Source: Nitratireductor basaltis (GTDB lineage: Bacteria; Pseudomonadota; Alphaproteobacteria; Rhizobiales; Rhizobiaceae). Taken from it: a stretch of 64,000 nt of DNA. The DNA is taken from contig NZ_JMQM01000001.1 of assembly GCF_000733725.1 (NCBI RefSeq), positions 1,240,001-1,304,000 of the forward strand, in the 5' to 3' direction. The notes under the pieces were generated by a model. It was not told the origin of the DNA. It ran no database searches and worked only from the letters and a program-made list of their open reading frames with translations. Within the stretch, counting starts at the first letter, position 1, and every line of letters starts with the position of its first letter. Below are positions 29,907 to 40,049 of this stretch, one piece after another. Both the position numbers and the translations under genes were made by a program.

Positions 29907-31229
29907 ATGGGTGCGGTAGTGCGTCGAGCAATTGCAAATTTCACCGAGAAGGTGCGTTCTCTCACAAGGTCAGCCTTGATCGCGGCGATGGCAGGTACTT
30001 TGGTGGTCGCTGCGGCCGGTCAGGCCAGTGCCAATCCGAAATATGCCGGTCTTGTCATTGATGCGAAGACGGGTGAGACCCTCTATCAGGACAGCGCGGA
30101 CGAGCTTCGTTACCCCGCGTCACTGACCAAGATGATGACGATCTACATGGCTTTCGAGGCCATGAAGTCCGGTCGCATCAACAAGAACAGCCGCGTTCCG
30201 GTATCGAAAAATGCTGCTGCAGAGCCGCAGACGAATATCGGCCTGCGCGCTGGTTCGGCCATAACCGTGGACCAGGCCATCAGGGCTCTCGTCACGCGCT
30301 CCGCAAATGACGCGGCGACGGCGCTTGGCGAGTTCCTTGGCGGTTCGGAAGACGGGTTTGCCCGTATGATGACGGCCAAGGCCCGTCAGCTCGGCATGAA
30401 GTCGACGACATTCAAGAATGCCCACGGATTGCCGAATTCCGGTCAGCGCACCACAGCGCGAGACATGGCGCGCCTGGGTATCGCGCTGCGCGAGCATTTC
30501 CCACAATATTACGATTACTTCTCCACGCGCAGCTTCACCTATAACGGTCGCCGCTACGGCAATCACAACAACCTTCTTGGCAGCGTTCGCGGTGTGGACG
30601 GCATCAAGACCGGTTATATCCGCGCTTCCGGGTTCAATCTCGTGTCTTCGGTCAATACGGATGGTCGCAGCATTGTCGCCGTCGTAATGGGTGGCCGCAC
30701 CGCGCGGACCCGTGATGCTCACATGCGCGACCTTATTGCCCGCTATCTGCCAAAGGCATCGCGTGGTCGTGACCGTGACCTTATCGCCAAAGGTCCCGCA
30801 ACACAGGTTGTGGCCTCAGCCATGCTGCCGGGTTCTGCTGTGCCTGTTCCTTCCGACCGTCCGGACGCGGTTCCAGTGATCGCCTATGCGCAGGAGCCGA
30901 AGCCGGTCGCTGCTTCAGCATTTGCTTCGGCTGTTGCCAACAAGGCAGAGATCGATCCGGTTTCCACGGCTTCGACCAAGGCCAGCGGATGGGTAATCCA
31001 GATTGCTTCCATGCCGACGCATGAAGGCGCCATGCGCCGGCTGGAGGAAACCAAGTCGGCCGCCTCTTCGATCCTGGCGCAAGCAAAGCCATTCACGGAA
31101 GTGTTCGAGATGAAGGGCAAGACCTATTATCGCGCGCGCTTCGCAGGCTTTGACGACAAGTCTGCGGCGTGGGGAGCCTGCGAGTCGCTCAAGCGGCAGA
31201 AGGTTGCCTGCTACGCGGTCCAGAACTGA
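29907..31229 (+). CDS. D-alanyl-D-alanine carboxypeptidase with SPOR domain
   Basis: Peptidase S11 penicillin-binding protein that trims the terminal D-Ala of peptidoglycan stem peptides. It has 440 residues. After a signal peptide (about residues 1-42, ending QASA) come the active-site motifs SLTK (SxxK), SAN (SxN) and KTG in DGIKTGYIR. The C-terminal 75 residues (SGWVIQIASMPTHEGAMRRL to KVACYAV) form a SPOR domain, which binds denuded septal glycan, so the enzyme probably acts at the division site. Between them is a proline/alanine-rich linker. It is monocistronic as far as I can see. Confidence 0.95.
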   Translation: MGAVVRRAIANFTEKVRSLTRSALIAAMAGTLVVAAAGQASANPKYAGLVIDAKTGETLYQDSADELRYPASLTKMMTIYMAFEAMKSGRINKNSRVPVSKNAAAEPQTNIGLRAGSAITVDQAIRALVTRSANDAATALGEFLGGSEDGFARMMTAKARQLGMKSTTFKNAHGLPNSGQRTTARDMARLGIALREHFPQYYDYFSTRSFTYNGRRYGNHNNLLGSVRGVDGIKTGYIRASGFNLVSSVNTDGRSIVAVVMGGRTARTRDAHMRDLIARYLPKASRGRDRDLIAKGPATQVVASAMLPGSAVPVPSDRPDAVPVIAYAQEPKPVAASAFASAVANKAEIDPVSTASTKASGWVIQIASMPTHEGAMRRLEETKSAASSILAQAKPFTEVFEMKGKTYYRARFAGFDDKSAAWGACESLKRQKVACYAVQN

Positions 31230-31274
31230 TCCATCAGTGTCAACGAGTGTTTTGTAAAGCGTAACGGAGTATCG

Positions 31275-31967
31275 TCAGTGTCTGCCCAGGAGAAAGTCTC
31301 GAGCTTCATTGATACGCGCGGCAAGAAAGGGCGAACCGCCCATGTCGGGATGAACGCGCTGCATCAGGCGGCGGTGGGCCTTTCTGATGTCCGCCGTGGA
31401 GGCTCCTGGTTCAAGACCAAGGATCTCGTAAGCCTCCTGCTCGGTCATGGGTCCCGCGCCATGCGCGCCTCCCTCCCCGTCGCGGTCGTCCGCGTGAAAG
31501 CGTTCGCGCCAGACGGGAAAACGGCCGTCAAGATAAGTCTCTAATAGCTGGAGGCTCTCCTGTTTATTCAGGAGGGCCTCTCTCAATTGCAGCAACTCAT
31601 CCTCTGTCAGTTCCGACAGGTTTCTGCCTTCAAATTCTCCGGCCAGTACACTGCCTTCCAGATCGCCGGTGTCATGATCCAGCTCCATTTCCAGCCAGCT
31701 TGTACGCACGGAAGATTTCTGACCTTGTGAAGGCTTGGCGGCGGCCTGTCTTCTTTGGACGCCGTACCAGGCCAAGGCTCCTGACAAAGCCATTCCTCCC
31801 AGACCCGCCCGTCCGGTGAACAGCATCACCACCCCGACAATGCCCAGAAGAATCGGCCCGACAAGGCGGATGGCCCCGGAAATCCTGGCGGGACTTGCCT
31901 TCAGGAACAGCATGCCGAACAGCGCCGTGACGAGGAGTGCGCCGAAGAGGTAGAAGGGTACGATCAT
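31275..31967 (-). CDS. membrane-anchored DnaJ-domain protein
   Basis: A 230-residue protein. Two N-terminal membrane helices (FYLFGALLVTALFGMLFL and VGPILLGIVGVVMLFTG) are followed by an acidic linker (DLEGSVLAGEFEGRNLSEL) and a C-terminal J-domain with EAYEILGLEPGASTADIRKA. HPD is present in QRVHPDMGG, so DnaK stimulation is possible. The layout resembles the TIM14/Pam18-like J-proteins of alphaproteobacteria. It overlaps the vWA gene upstream (ATGA). Confidence 0.85.
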   Translation of the reverse strand: MIVPFYLFGALLVTALFGMLFLKASPARISGAIRLVGPILLGIVGVVMLFTGRAGLGGMALSGALAWYGVQRRQAAAKPSQGQKSSVRTSWLEMELDHDTGDLEGSVLAGEFEGRNLSELTEDELLQLREALLNKQESLQLLETYLDGRFPVWRERFHADDRDGEGGAHGAGPMTEQEAYEILGLEPGASTADIRKAHRRLMQRVHPDMGGSPFLAARINEARDFLLGRH

Positions 31968-32701
31968 CCCGGCTTGCGCCCCAAATGTTCAAGCATGAGC
32001 CTGTCTTCAGGCTTGTTGCGAGCCTCCAGGGCCCGCAATCCTCCGCTGGCATAGACAGCCACCGAAGAGAGAAGCTTTGCAAGTTCGCCTGCAGCATTGC
32101 GATCGAAGCGGAACCAGGCCCCCTTGGAAAGGCGTGCGAATTCCTTGAATGCCGTGGTAACCGCACCATCGTGCCCTTCCTGGAAGATGAAGAGCGGAAC
32201 GCCTTTCAGCCCCAACTCACCGGCCTTTTGTGCCAACAGGTCCACGTTTTCCTCCATCGCATCTCCGATGAAAACCACCGCGTTGACCTTTGCGCGCGCA
32301 TGCTCGCGCAGCGCGTGGGCGAAGACCTTGCCGATCTGGGTCTGACCACCCCTGCAGTCGATCCGCGTCATCAGGTTCTTCAGCGTGTTGGTATCGGAGA
32401 CGAATTTGGAGGATCGGCATTCACCGAAGCCGCGGTAATAGACAAGCTGCACGTTGAGGGCATCCTTCCTGCCCACTGCATCGAACATCTCGGCCTGTAT
32501 CGAACAGGCCAGATCCCACGTCGCCTGACGGCTCATCGTCGCGTCCAGCGCAAGTATCAGGCGCCCGGCGCTCTTGCCCGCAGCTTTGGGAGCGAGCGCA
32601 CGCGCCTGCCGCACGAAGGCTTCCACCGCCGAGGCACGTGTATCGCCGGCCGATGTCATCGGCTTGTTTTTCAGATCAGGCGGCAGCTTCTTGTCACGCA
32701 T
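31964..32701 (-). CDS. von Willebrand factor A-like domain protein
   Basis: A 245-residue cytoplasmic protein without signal peptide. It has a vWA/MIDAS-like metal site: LALDATMSRQATWD (DxTxS), a middle threonine in RGGQTQIGKVF, and FIGDAMEEN. The family is often annotated as vWA domain-containing; no partner is known. It is coupled to the following DnaJ-like gene by a four-base overlap. I chose the ATG at 32701 rather than the TTG at 32731. Confidence 0.75.
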   Translation of the reverse strand: MRDKKLPPDLKNKPMTSAGDTRASAVEAFVRQARALAPKAAGKSAGRLILALDATMSRQATWDLACSIQAEMFDAVGRKDALNVQLVYYRGFGECRSSKFVSDTNTLKNLMTRIDCRGGQTQIGKVFAHALREHARAKVNAVVFIGDAMEENVDLLAQKAGELGLKGVPLFIFQEGHDGAVTTAFKEFARLSKGAWFRFDRNAAGELAKLLSSVAVYASGGLRALEARNKPEDRLMLEHLGRKPG

Positions 32702-32749
32702 AAAGGAAACATGTGCCTCGCATGCGTGCAACGCAAGACCCTGCGGGTC

Positions 32750-33181
32750 TCAAAGCAGACCCAGATCGTGAAGCTCACGCTTCAAATCATCGGGAAGAGT
32801 GTCGTCCCCGCCTGCCTCGTCGGCATCCGGCGGTGCATCTTCGGGCTTGAGATAGCGCCAGCCCTGAAATGGTCTGCGCGGCTGCCACTCGGTGCGGATC
32901 AGCTTCGGCTCCAGCACCAGATGACAGCGGCCTATGCCTTCGGCATCTGTAAACGGCCTGACCTCAAGAAGGCGCTGTCGGGCGCGAACCATGCCCTTGA
33001 TGACCCAGTAGAGGGAACCGCCGGAAAGCTCTTCCATGCGGCGTGGAACCATGCGTGTGGTATGGATTTGCTCTACAGGGTCGCCAAGCTGGCGCCGCAG
33101 CGCTAGGCGGTCTTCGATCCAGCCTTCGAGCTGTTCAGGGCTCTCGCAGCCCACGCAGAGTTTGATCAGATGCAATGCCAT
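32750..33181 (-). CDS. DUF1489 family protein
   Basis: A 143-residue protein of the alphaproteobacterial DUF1489 family. It starts MALHLIKLCVGCESPEQLEGW and contains TRMVPRRMEELSGGSLYWVIKG, the family's core. The C-terminal 25 residues are acidic. Function is unknown. It is 48 bases upstream of the vWA gene on the same strand, so the three genes likely form one operon. Confidence 0.88.
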   Translation of the reverse strand: MALHLIKLCVGCESPEQLEGWIEDRLALRRQLGDPVEQIHTTRMVPRRMEELSGGSLYWVIKGMVRARQRLLEVRPFTDAEGIGRCHLVLEPKLIRTEWQPRRPFQGWRYLKPEDAPPDADEAGGDDTLPDDLKRELHDLGLL

Positions 33182-33246
33182 GGCTGCTTAGTCGCGCCTG
33201 AAATGCGCAAGGTCAATCACCTCGCGCATCACTTTCCACCAAGGCT

Positions 33247-34650
33247 TCAGCATTCCACGACATTCACGGCAAGACCGCCCTGGCTTGTTTCTTTGTAGCG
33301 TTCGCTCATATCGTGGCCCGTCTGCCGCATGGTTTCGATGGCCACGTCAAGGGATACGAAGTGCTTTCCGTCACCCTTGACCGCCAGCGAGGCCGCGGTG
33401 ACCGCCTTTACCGCGCCAAGCGCATTGCGCTCGATGCAAGGCACCTGAACAAGGCCTGCGACCGGGTCGCAGGTCATGCCAAGATGGTGCTCCAGCGCGA
33501 TCTCGGCGGCATTTTCGATCTGCTCGGGCGTACCGCCCATGACGGCGGCCAGTCCGGCTGCGGCCATGGCGGAGGCGGAGCCCACCTCCCCCTGACAGCC
33601 GACTTCGGCGCCGGAAATGGACGCGTTGGTCTTCACGATACCGCCGATCGCGGCTGCCGTGAGCAGAAAATCGCGGGTGCCTTCCACGTCGGCATCGACA
33701 TGAAACTTCTTCCAGTAGCGCATCACGGCAGGCACGACACCGGCAGCGCCATTGGTCGGCGCGGTTACGACGCGTCCGCCCGACGCGTTCTCTTCATTGA
33801 CGGCCATCGCGAAGACGGAAAGCCAGTCATTGGCCATCAGCGGATTCGGTTTGTTCTGCTGCCAATCTTCCTCCAGGCGCGCATGAAGCTGTTTTGCACG
33901 GCGCCGCACCTTGAGGCCACCCGGCATGATGCCCTCTTGGGAAAGCCCGCGTTCGATGCAGGACTCCATCGCGTCCCAAATGCGGTCGAGCCCCTCATCA
34001 AGTTCCGCTCTGCTTCTGAACACTTCCTCATTGGCCCGCTTCATCTCGGCGATGGTGAGCCCCGATTCCTCGGCCATGGCGAGCATCTGCTTCGCATTGG
34101 CGAAGGGATATGGCACTTCGGGCCCGGATGGCGGACGCTCGGCAGCCTGCTTCTGCCGCTGCAACTCCTCCTCGGTGACCACGAAACCTCCGCCGACGGA
34201 ATAGTAGACGCGGCGCAGCAGAACGCGCTCGTCAGCATCGAGAGCCTGAAAGACCATGCCATTGGCGTGGCCGGGAAGCGGTTGCTTGCGGTCGAATACG
34301 ACATCGTTTTCAGGATTGAAGTCATAGGCCGGATGACCGTCGGGGCGTAGCTTGTGCTCCTCATGGATCTGCGCCAGCAGCGTTTCGCTCTGGTCCGGAT
34401 CCACGGTTTCCGGGCGCTCTCCGGCAAGTCCCAGAATGACGGCGCGATCAGTCGCGTGGCCGATCCCGGTAAAGGCCAGCGAACCATGCAGGCTGACCGA
34501 AAGTCTCGAAATTCGTGCGCCTTGAGGCCGCGGCCATTTGTCTTCGGCTATCTCGTCCAGAAATCGTGCGGCAGCCGTCATCGGCCCCATCGTGTGGGAG
34601 CTCGACGGTCCAATGCCGATCTTGAACAGATCGAATACGGATAAAAACAA
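33247..34650 (-). CDS. sdaA: L-serine ammonia-lyase (iron-sulfur, single chain)
   Basis: Deaminates L-serine to pyruvate using a [4Fe-4S] cluster. It has 467 residues, full length, with [19 protein letters not shown] at the N-terminus (beta-domain) and the alpha-domain with [35 protein letters not shown] and the remaining cluster cysteines. It is monocistronic; the next upstream gene is the miniprotein at 34864-34992. Confidence 0.97.
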   Translation of the reverse strand: MFLSVFDLFKIGIGPSSSHTMGPMTAAARFLDEIAEDKWPRPQGARISRLSVSLHGSLAFTGIGHATDRAVILGLAGERPETVDPDQSETLLAQIHEEHKLRPDGHPAYDFNPENDVVFDRKQPLPGHANGMVFQALDADERVLLRRVYYSVGGGFVVTEEELQRQKQAAERPPSGPEVPYPFANAKQMLAMAEESGLTIAEMKRANEEVFRSRAELDEGLDRIWDAMESCIERGLSQEGIMPGGLKVRRRAKQLHARLEEDWQQNKPNPLMANDWLSVFAMAVNEENASGGRVVTAPTNGAAGVVPAVMRYWKKFHVDADVEGTRDFLLTAAAIGGIVKTNASISGAEVGCQGEVGSASAMAAAGLAAVMGGTPEQIENAAEIALEHHLGMTCDPVAGLVQVPCIERNALGAVKAVTAASLAVKGDGKHFVSLDVAIETMRQTGHDMSERYKETSQGGLAVNVVEC

Positions 34651-34807
34651 GCTTTCTCCTCCAGCTCATCAGAGCGCGGTGCGGGTCTCTCCCCGCTACA
34701 TGCCTCACATCTAACATGGTCGCGGCAAGCCTTGCATCCAATAGCGGCTGGTCCAGAACCGTGAGCGCTCAAAACGGCCATGCGGGGCCGGAAGGCCGAA
34801 ATGCAAC

Positions 34808-34836
34808 GAGGCGCGATCCGATCCGGAGCGCGCCTC
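34808..34836. other. Hairpin between sdaA and the miniprotein gene
   Basis: GAGGCGCG (34808-34815) and CGCGCCTC (34829-34836) form a perfect eight-base stem with a 13-base loop, 28 bases after the miniprotein stop. No T run follows, so it is at best a weak terminator. Confidence 0.45.
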
Positions 34837-34863
34837 GAAGAAACTCACATCTATTTGGTGCTG

Positions 34864-34992
34864 TTACCGCTGAGCGATCATCGCTGCAGATTCGCTACCA
34901 ATGACAAGCCATGCAAGCAGAATTACGCCAGCAAGCCCAATCACTGCCTTGGCGGTTACGCCCCAGCAGGATTTCTGAACGGTTTCGTCCAT
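34864..34992 (-). CDS. 42-residue single-span membrane miniprotein
   Basis: A small gene too short for most gene finders, found by reading the minus strand. It starts at ATG 34992 (GGGAAA six bases before it) and stops at TAA 34864. The protein begins MDETVQKSCWG, has one hydrophobic segment from about residue 15 to 32 (AVIGLAGVILLAWLVIG) and ends SAAMIAQR. The Trp/Cys and the start are plausible for a genuine membrane peptide, but I recognise no family. The 250 bases upstream, to the end of ydcF, are AT-rich and suit a promoter; I see no other gene in that stretch. Confidence 0.55.
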   Translation of the reverse strand: MDETVQKSCWGVTAKAVIGLAGVILLAWLVIGSESAAMIAQR

Positions 34993-35242
34993 CAATTTCC
35001 CGTGTGTTGTTGTCAATGCGAAGAGCACCATCCCCCGGCCCCATCGCGTATTGGCTCAGATACTCCTCCCTTGTGTGCGTTGCAACACCAAAAGCGGCGC
35101 AATGGAGGCATCAACCTCGGAAAATTAACAATTCACCATATCGCCATGAACAAAAACAATGACTTAAAGCGATTGTAATATTTATCAATTGTAAATGGAT
35201 GAGGCGCAATTGGGGCCAATTGAGGCCAGTACGACAGCCGGC

Positions 35243-36037
35243 TTATGCATCCGGCAGGAGAGTCGGCGTGCGTCCGGTCAGTCGGTAGGTGGCGAGGCCT
35301 ATCCATTCGCGCAGACCCGTGGTGGTGTTCGCCAGACTGTCGAGCACATTGTCGTGGCTCAGGCCGATGCCTTCCTCACCTGTGGTGCGGTAATCTGCAG
35401 GCCATGGGACCACGTGAAATCCTTGCGCGCGGAACAGGGCCACGGATCGCGGCATGTGGAATGCGGAGGTGACCAGGAGCCATTTCTGGTTCTGCTGGGG
35501 CTGCAGCAGTTCCCGTGTGTAGCGCGCATTTTCGAATGTATCGCGTGAGCGCCCTTCGAGAAGAATACGCTCTCTGGCTATGCCTAGGCCCGTCAGCAGA
35601 CGTGGCGCGGTGTCGGCATCCCCCTCGCCCTGCAGGAAGACCGAACCCGATCCACCGGATACAATGATGGGCAAGTTTGGATAGCGGTGAGCGAGGACGG
35701 CTGCCTCAACGAAACGATCTGCCGAGGCGTTGAGCTCGTATCCGCCGCGGGCCAGGTTGATAGCGCCCTCGAACCCGCCTCCGAGAACGATGATGCCGGC
35801 GATATTATCCGGGATCTGCTCAGGACGTTCGAAACGCCCTTCCAGTGGCTGCAGGAGCAGCGCACCCAGCGTAGTCCAACCCGAAAGGAAAAGCACAAGA
35901 AAGGCGGTTAGCGCCGAAAGAGCGCCAAGCCTGCGCCAACGGAACAAGGTAAGCGCAGCGCCGGTCAAGGCCAGGAGCATGGAGAGGTTAAAGGGCTGCA
36001 CCAAGCCCCAGAAGTTTGCTGAAGCTAGGTGAAACAT
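35243..36037 (-). CDS. YdcF/SanA-type DUF218 envelope protein
   Basis: A 264-residue inner-membrane protein: two N-terminal helices (LSMLLALTGAALTLF and LSALTAFLVLFLSGW), then a periplasmic DUF218 domain with IAGIIVLGGGFEG, LPIIVSGGSG, ILLEGRSRDTFENARYTREL and SAFHMPRSVALFRAQGF. The family (SanA/ElyC) acts in envelope barrier function and peptidoglycan precursor metabolism in E. coli; the exact role of this member is unknown. It ends 31 bases from the start of the next gene on the same strand, gatA being upstream. Confidence 0.88.
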   Translation of the reverse strand: MFHLASANFWGLVQPFNLSMLLALTGAALTLFRWRRLGALSALTAFLVLFLSGWTTLGALLLQPLEGRFERPEQIPDNIAGIIVLGGGFEGAINLARGGYELNASADRFVEAAVLAHRYPNLPIIVSGGSGSVFLQGEGDADTAPRLLTGLGIARERILLEGRSRDTFENARYTRELLQPQQNQKWLLVTSAFHMPRSVALFRAQGFHVVPWPADYRTTGEEGIGLSHDNVLDSLANTTTGLREWIGLATYRLTGRTPTLLPDA

Positions 36038-36068
36038 TCAATTGTGCTCCAAGCGCTTGAGCCTCAGA

Positions 36069-37550
36069 TTACCACCAACGTTTCGGCTCGAAACGTCCGG
36101 CCGCCTGTTCGATGACGTGAGCGGTGCGGAACAGCGTTTCCTCATCGAACGGCTTGCCGATGAGCTGCAATCCGAGCGGAAGCCCTTGGGCGTTGAGGCC
36201 GGCAGGCACGGAGATACCAGGCAGGCCGGCCATGTTCACGGTCACGGTGAAGATGTCGTTGAGATACATCTTCACCGGGTCGGATGCCATTTCCTTGTCA
36301 GCAATGCCGAAGGGTGCCGACGGCGTTGCCGGTGTCAGGATCGCATCAACGCCCGCGTCGAAAGCCTGGGTAAAGTCCTGCTTGATGAGGGTGCGCACCT
36401 TCTGTGCACGCAGGTAATAGGCGTCGTAATAGCCGGCGGACAACACATAGGTGCCGATCATCACGCGGCGCTTGACCTCTTCGCCGAAGCCTGCAGCGCG
36501 GGTCTTTTCATACATGTCGGCAATGTCCTTGCCGGGCACGCGCAGACCGTAGCGTACGCCGTCATAGCGCGCGAGGTTCGAGGATGCCTCTGCGGGTGCA
36601 ACGATGTAATAGGCCGGAAGTGCGTATTTCGTGTGCGGCAGCGAGATGTCGACGATCTCGGCACCGGCATCGCGCATCCAGTCGATGCCCTTCTGCCACA
36701 ACGCTTCCACCTCGTCGGGCATGCCGTCGACGCGGTACTCCTTCGGAATGCCGATCTTCAGGCCCTTCACGGATTGGCCTATGGCCGCCTCATAGTCCGG
36801 CACGGGCAGATCGACCGAGGTCGTGTCCTTCGGGTCAACGGATGCCATGGAGCGCAGCAGGATCGCCGCATCGCGCACGTCGCGCGCAATGGGTCCGGCC
36901 TGATCGAGCGATGAGGCGAAGGCCACCGTGCCCCAGCGCGAGCAACGGCCATAGGTGGGCTTGATGCCGACAGTGGCCGTGAAGGCCGCAGGCTGGCGTA
37001 TGGAGCCGCCGGTATCGGTTGCCGTCGCACCGGCGCAAAGCGCTGCGGCAACGGCAGCCGCCGAACCACCTGACGAGCCACCCGGCACAAGCTTTTCGTC
37101 GCTGCCTTCGGCACGCCACGGATTGACCACCGGACCGTAATAGGAAGTCTCGTTGGATGAGCCCATCGCGAACTCGTCCATGTTGAGCTTGCCCAGCATG
37201 ACCGCGCCATCGGCCCAGAGATTGGCGGTGACGGTGGATTCGTAACGAGGCTCGAAACCGTCGAGAATATGGCTGCAGGCCTGGGTGTGCACGCCTTCAG
37301 TGGCGAACAGGTCCTTTACACCGAGCGGAATGCCCTCAAGCGCGCCACCATTGCCAGCCGCGATCTTTTCATCCGACTTCGCCGCCATTTCCCGTGCCTT
37401 GTCCTCGGTCACACGAACATAGGCATTCAGCTTCTCATTCGCGCCATTGATCGCGCCAAGATAAGCGTCGGTGAGCTCGACTGCAGTGAACTCGCGCGCG
37501 ACGAGCTTGTCGCGGGCTTCGGCAATGGTCAGCTTGGTCAGGTCGGTCAT
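36069..37550 (-). CDS. gatA: Asp-tRNA(Asn)/Glu-tRNA(Gln) amidotransferase subunit A
   Basis: Amidase subunit of GatCAB, which converts mischarged Glu-tRNA(Gln) (and Asp-tRNA(Asn)) to the correct amide. It has 493 residues. The Ser-cisSer-Lys triad is visible: catalytic Lys in [24 protein letters not shown], and [11 protein letters not shown]. It follows gatC by 57 bases; gatB is not in the window. Confidence 0.98.
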   Translation of the reverse strand: MTDLTKLTIAEARDKLVAREFTAVELTDAYLGAINGANEKLNAYVRVTEDKAREMAAKSDEKIAAGNGGALEGIPLGVKDLFATEGVHTQACSHILDGFEPRYESTVTANLWADGAVMLGKLNMDEFAMGSSNETSYYGPVVNPWRAEGSDEKLVPGGSSGGSAAAVAAALCAGATATDTGGSIRQPAAFTATVGIKPTYGRCSRWGTVAFASSLDQAGPIARDVRDAAILLRSMASVDPKDTTSVDLPVPDYEAAIGQSVKGLKIGIPKEYRVDGMPDEVEALWQKGIDWMRDAGAEIVDISLPHTKYALPAYYIVAPAEASSNLARYDGVRYGLRVPGKDIADMYEKTRAAGFGEEVKRRVMIGTYVLSAGYYDAYYLRAQKVRTLIKQDFTQAFDAGVDAILTPATPSAPFGIADKEMASDPVKMYLNDIFTVTVNMAGLPGISVPAGLNAQGLPLGLQLIGKPFDEETLFRTAHVIEQAAGRFEPKRWW

Positions 37551-37607
37551 GAAATCTCGTCCGCTTGGGAACAGCCAGAATAGCTAGATGGAATGGGGCG
37601 CCTGCGC

Positions 37608-37895
37608 CTACTCGACAACCTTCGGCACCACGAAGAAATTGTCTTCCGATGCCGGTGCATTGGCCACCACATCGTCGGCCTTATTGCCGTCCGTCACCTC
37701 GTCGGAGCGAAGGCGCATGGTGGTCGGAATAGCGGAGGTCATCGGCTCCACGCCATCCACATTCACTTCGCTCAACTGCTCGACAAAGCCGAGAATCTGA
37801 TTGAGTTCACCCATCATGCGCTCTGCATCGGCATCCTGCACTTCAATGCGAGCAAGATGGGCGACGCGCTTGACGGTATCGATATCTACGGACAT
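37608..37895 (-). CDS. gatC: Asp-tRNA(Asn)/Glu-tRNA(Gln) amidotransferase subunit C
   Basis: Small stabilising subunit of GatCAB, 95 residues, the normal length. Helical N-terminus [18 protein letters not shown], then [16 protein letters not shown] and the C-terminal [14 protein letters not shown] that wraps around GatA. It is directly upstream of gatA. Confidence 0.97.
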   Translation of the reverse strand: MSVDIDTVKRVAHLARIEVQDADAERMMGELNQILGFVEQLSEVNVDGVEPMTSAIPTTMRLRSDEVTDGNKADDVVANAPASEDNFFVVPKVVE

Positions 37896-37979
37896 TTCGC
37901 TGTTTCCTCAGCCCAGGCACTGGATGGCACGGGCTATAGTCGCGCCGGCCATCCCATGCAACTGCCTCACCACAAAAAG

Positions 37980-38687
37980 CTAGAGCGTGAAGGGCTTGCC
38001 CTTCTCCGGAAGCAGCACCTTCGATTGCGCGTCTTCCATGGCATCCACGAATTTCTGCGCATCCTGGTCGATGATCGGGAATGAACCGAAATGGCAGGGA
38101 ATGACCGTCTCGAAGGTGAAATAGCGCTGGCAGGCGAGAGCCGCGACGGCGCCACCCATGGTGAAGCGGTCCCCCACCGGAACGAGGCCGATCTGCGGCT
38201 GGTGCAGTTCCTGAATAAGTGCCATGTCGCCGAATATGTCAGTATCGCCCATATGGTAGAGCGACTTGTCGTCGGGGAAATGCAGGACCAGACCGGCCGG
38301 ATTGCCGAGATAGACCGCGGGCCCATCGCCGCTGGAATAGGATGAGGAGTGAAGCGCGTTCACGAAAGTGGTGGTGAAGCCGCCGCAATCCACCGTGCCA
38401 CCGTGATTGCCGGGATTGATTTTGTCTTCGGCCACGCCCTGGGAAACGAGGTAGCTGCAGAGCTCGAAATTTGCCACCAGCATCGCGCCGGTCTTCTTCA
38501 AAATCTCCACCGCGTCGCCGACGTGATCATTATGCCCGTGTGTCAGAAGCACATGGGTCACGCCCTCTGCCGCTTCCTCCCAGCCGCCATCCCAGGCGGG
38601 ATTGCCGGTGAGAAACGGATCGATGAGGATCTTCGCGTTGCCTGTCTCTATGCGGAAGGCAGAATGTCCATACCAGGTGACTTGCAT
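37980..38687 (-). CDS. metal-dependent hydrolase (UPF0173, metallo-beta-lactamase fold)
   Basis: A 235-residue cytoplasmic protein with the metallo-beta-lactamase fold. [11 protein letters not shown] and [16 protein letters not shown] open it; the metal motif is [10 protein letters not shown] (HxHxDH), with later His in GDTDIFGD and PCHFGSFP. Substrate is unknown. It lies between gatC (85 bases away) and ruvX, divergent from ruvX, so both promoters sit in the 74 bases at 38688-38761. Confidence 0.92.
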   Translation of the reverse strand: MQVTWYGHSAFRIETGNAKILIDPFLTGNPAWDGGWEEAAEGVTHVLLTHGHNDHVGDAVEILKKTGAMLVANFELCSYLVSQGVAEDKINPGNHGGTVDCGGFTTTFVNALHSSSYSSGDGPAVYLGNPAGLVLHFPDDKSLYHMGDTDIFGDMALIQELHQPQIGLVPVGDRFTMGGAVAALACQRYFTFETVIPCHFGSFPIIDQDAQKFVDAMEDAQSKVLLPEKGKPFTL

Positions 38688-38761
38688 AATAAAGCTCCTC
38701 GATTGTTCGTGCGCGCAAGGATAGAAGCGCCGTTATAGGTGTCAAAGGCCATGAATGGTGA

Positions 38762-39244
38762 TTGCAGTTGGAAATCGTGACTCTTGAAGAACTGACCGAG
38801 CGGCTGCCTGCAACAGGTGCACTGATGGGCCTTGATCTGGGAACGAAGACCATAGGCGTTGCTGTCTCCGATCTTGGCCGTCGCTTTGCCTCGCCCCGGG
38901 CCGTCATCATGCGCAAGAAGTTCACGCAGGATGCCGAGCAACTGCTCAAACAGATGGGTCAGGAAAAGGTGGTTGCGGTAGTCATCGGTCTGCCCCGCAA
39001 CATGGACGGGACCGAGGGGCCCCGCGCGCAGTCGACACGCGCCTTCATTCGCAACCTGTCGCCAAAATGTGATCTGCCAATCGTGTTCTGGGATGAGCGG
39101 CTTTCCACGGTTGCCGCCGAACGCGCGCTTCTGGAGATGGACGTGTCAAGGGCCAAACGCAGTGAACGCATCGATTCGGCTGCGGCGTCCTTCATCCTGC
39201 AGGGCGCGCTTGACCGGCTTCAGGCGCTCGGCGCTGCAGGCTGA
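38762..39244 (+). CDS. ruvX: Holliday junction resolvase-like RuvX/YqgF
   Basis: RNase H-like nuclease linked to 16S rRNA 5' processing and to resolvase-like activity. [18 protein letters not shown] holds the first catalytic Asp, [18 protein letters not shown] the loop, [12 protein letters not shown] the Glu-containing motif, and [11 protein letters not shown] the last catalytic Asp. It has 160 residues from TTG 38762 (in-frame stop directly before it); TTG 38768 and GTG 38777 are alternatives. Its 3' end overlaps the convergent gene by 25 bases. Confidence 0.93.
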   Translation: MQLEIVTLEELTERLPATGALMGLDLGTKTIGVAVSDLGRRFASPRAVIMRKKFTQDAEQLLKQMGQEKVVAVVIGLPRNMDGTEGPRAQSTRAFIRNLSPKCDLPIVFWDERLSTVAAERALLEMDVSRAKRSERIDSAAASFILQGALDRLQALGAAG

Positions 39245-39522
39245 ATATATTTTTTCTCAGCCAGCCAGGCCCTGATCTTTTTCCGGCGACGGAATGCGAT
39301 GATGGCCAAGAGGATTGAGCCGTCCACCAGGCAGGCACGCGCCACCATTGGTGCGATCGTATCGGGATCGATGCCCAGGATCTGACCATAAATTCCAAAC
39401 ACATGGTCATGCGCCTGGCGGGTGAAGATCGGCGTACCCAGTCCAACATCGTGATAGGCCAGCAGATACCAGCCCCAGAACAGGCTCATCGGGATCACAA
39501 AGAACAGGAAAAAGTAGCGCAT
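39220..39522 (-). CDS. DUF6105-like small membrane protein
   Basis: A 100-residue protein with an N-terminal membrane helix ([19 protein letters not shown]), a central region with [21 protein letters not shown], and a second helix near [13 protein letters not shown] followed by an arginine-rich [11 protein letters not shown] believe it belongs to the DUF6105 family of Rhizobiales; function unknown. Its ATG shares one base with the stop of the upstream membrane protein gene. Confidence 0.75.
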   Translation of the reverse strand: MRYFFLFFVIPMSLFWGWYLLAYHDVGLGTPIFTRQAHDHVFGIYGQILGIDPDTIAPMVARACLVDGSILLAIIAFRRRKKIRAWLAEKKYIQPAAPSA

Positions 39523-40049
39523 CAGTCGCCTCCCCGCCCGTTTGGAACAGTGGGTGTCGCCAGGCGGTCCACCATGGTGCCATGCGCGGCTTTCAAGGCG
39601 AGGACCCTGGCTGCGCGTTCCCTGTCTTGCGTTTCAGCCAATTCAACGGGATCGTTCTGAACCGAAAACCATCGGACCGCGAGATAGGATGCCATGAGCG
39701 CTGCCATCGCCGAAAGCGCTGCAGCAGCGACATCCATGGCATCTGTTGCGGTAACCGCGCCAGCCAGGATTGAAACCATCAGCGCCAGAACGCCGACACC
39801 GAAAGCAAGGTCGGTGACCTGCGGCAGCGCAAGTGCATCTTCCAACGTGGAGAGAGTCGTGAAGAGCAGCCATGCAAAAAGCGCGGCAGCGAGTGCCGGA
39901 ACGAGCGCGAGAACGGCCTGCAGCACACCTGCCGAGACCCCGTCCCCCTCGAACAAGAGGTTGTGGGCGGAAAGCAGGCGTGTGGATGCTCCGATGGCGA
40001 AGAACGCCATCCAGAACAGGGACACGCTGATTTGGATGCTGCGCGACAT
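39522..40049 (-). CDS. hypothetical membrane protein
   Basis: A 175-residue protein with four hydrophobic segments (SLFWMAFFAIGASTRLL, AVLALVPALAAALFAWLLF, FGVGVLALMVSILAGAV, AALSAMAALMASYLAV) and a charged C-terminal tail with PVELAETQDRERAARVL. I do not recognise the family. It is coupled to the DUF6105-like gene by a one-base overlap, so the pair is probably cotranscribed. Confidence 0.7.
   Translation of the reverse strand: MSRSIQISVSLFWMAFFAIGASTRLLSAHNLLFEGDGVSAGVLQAVLALVPALAAALFAWLLFTTLSTLEDALALPQVTDLAFGVGVLALMVSILAGAVTATDAMDVAAAALSAMAALMASYLAVRWFSVQNDPVELAETQDRERAARVLALKAAHGTMVDRLATPTVPNGRGGD

Noticed and set aside
34780-35178. Plus-strand frames of 83-132 codons between sdaA and ydcF
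   Set aside because: They have low-complexity, cysteine-rich products without any family features; the minus-strand miniprotein with a ribosome-binding site is the better reading.
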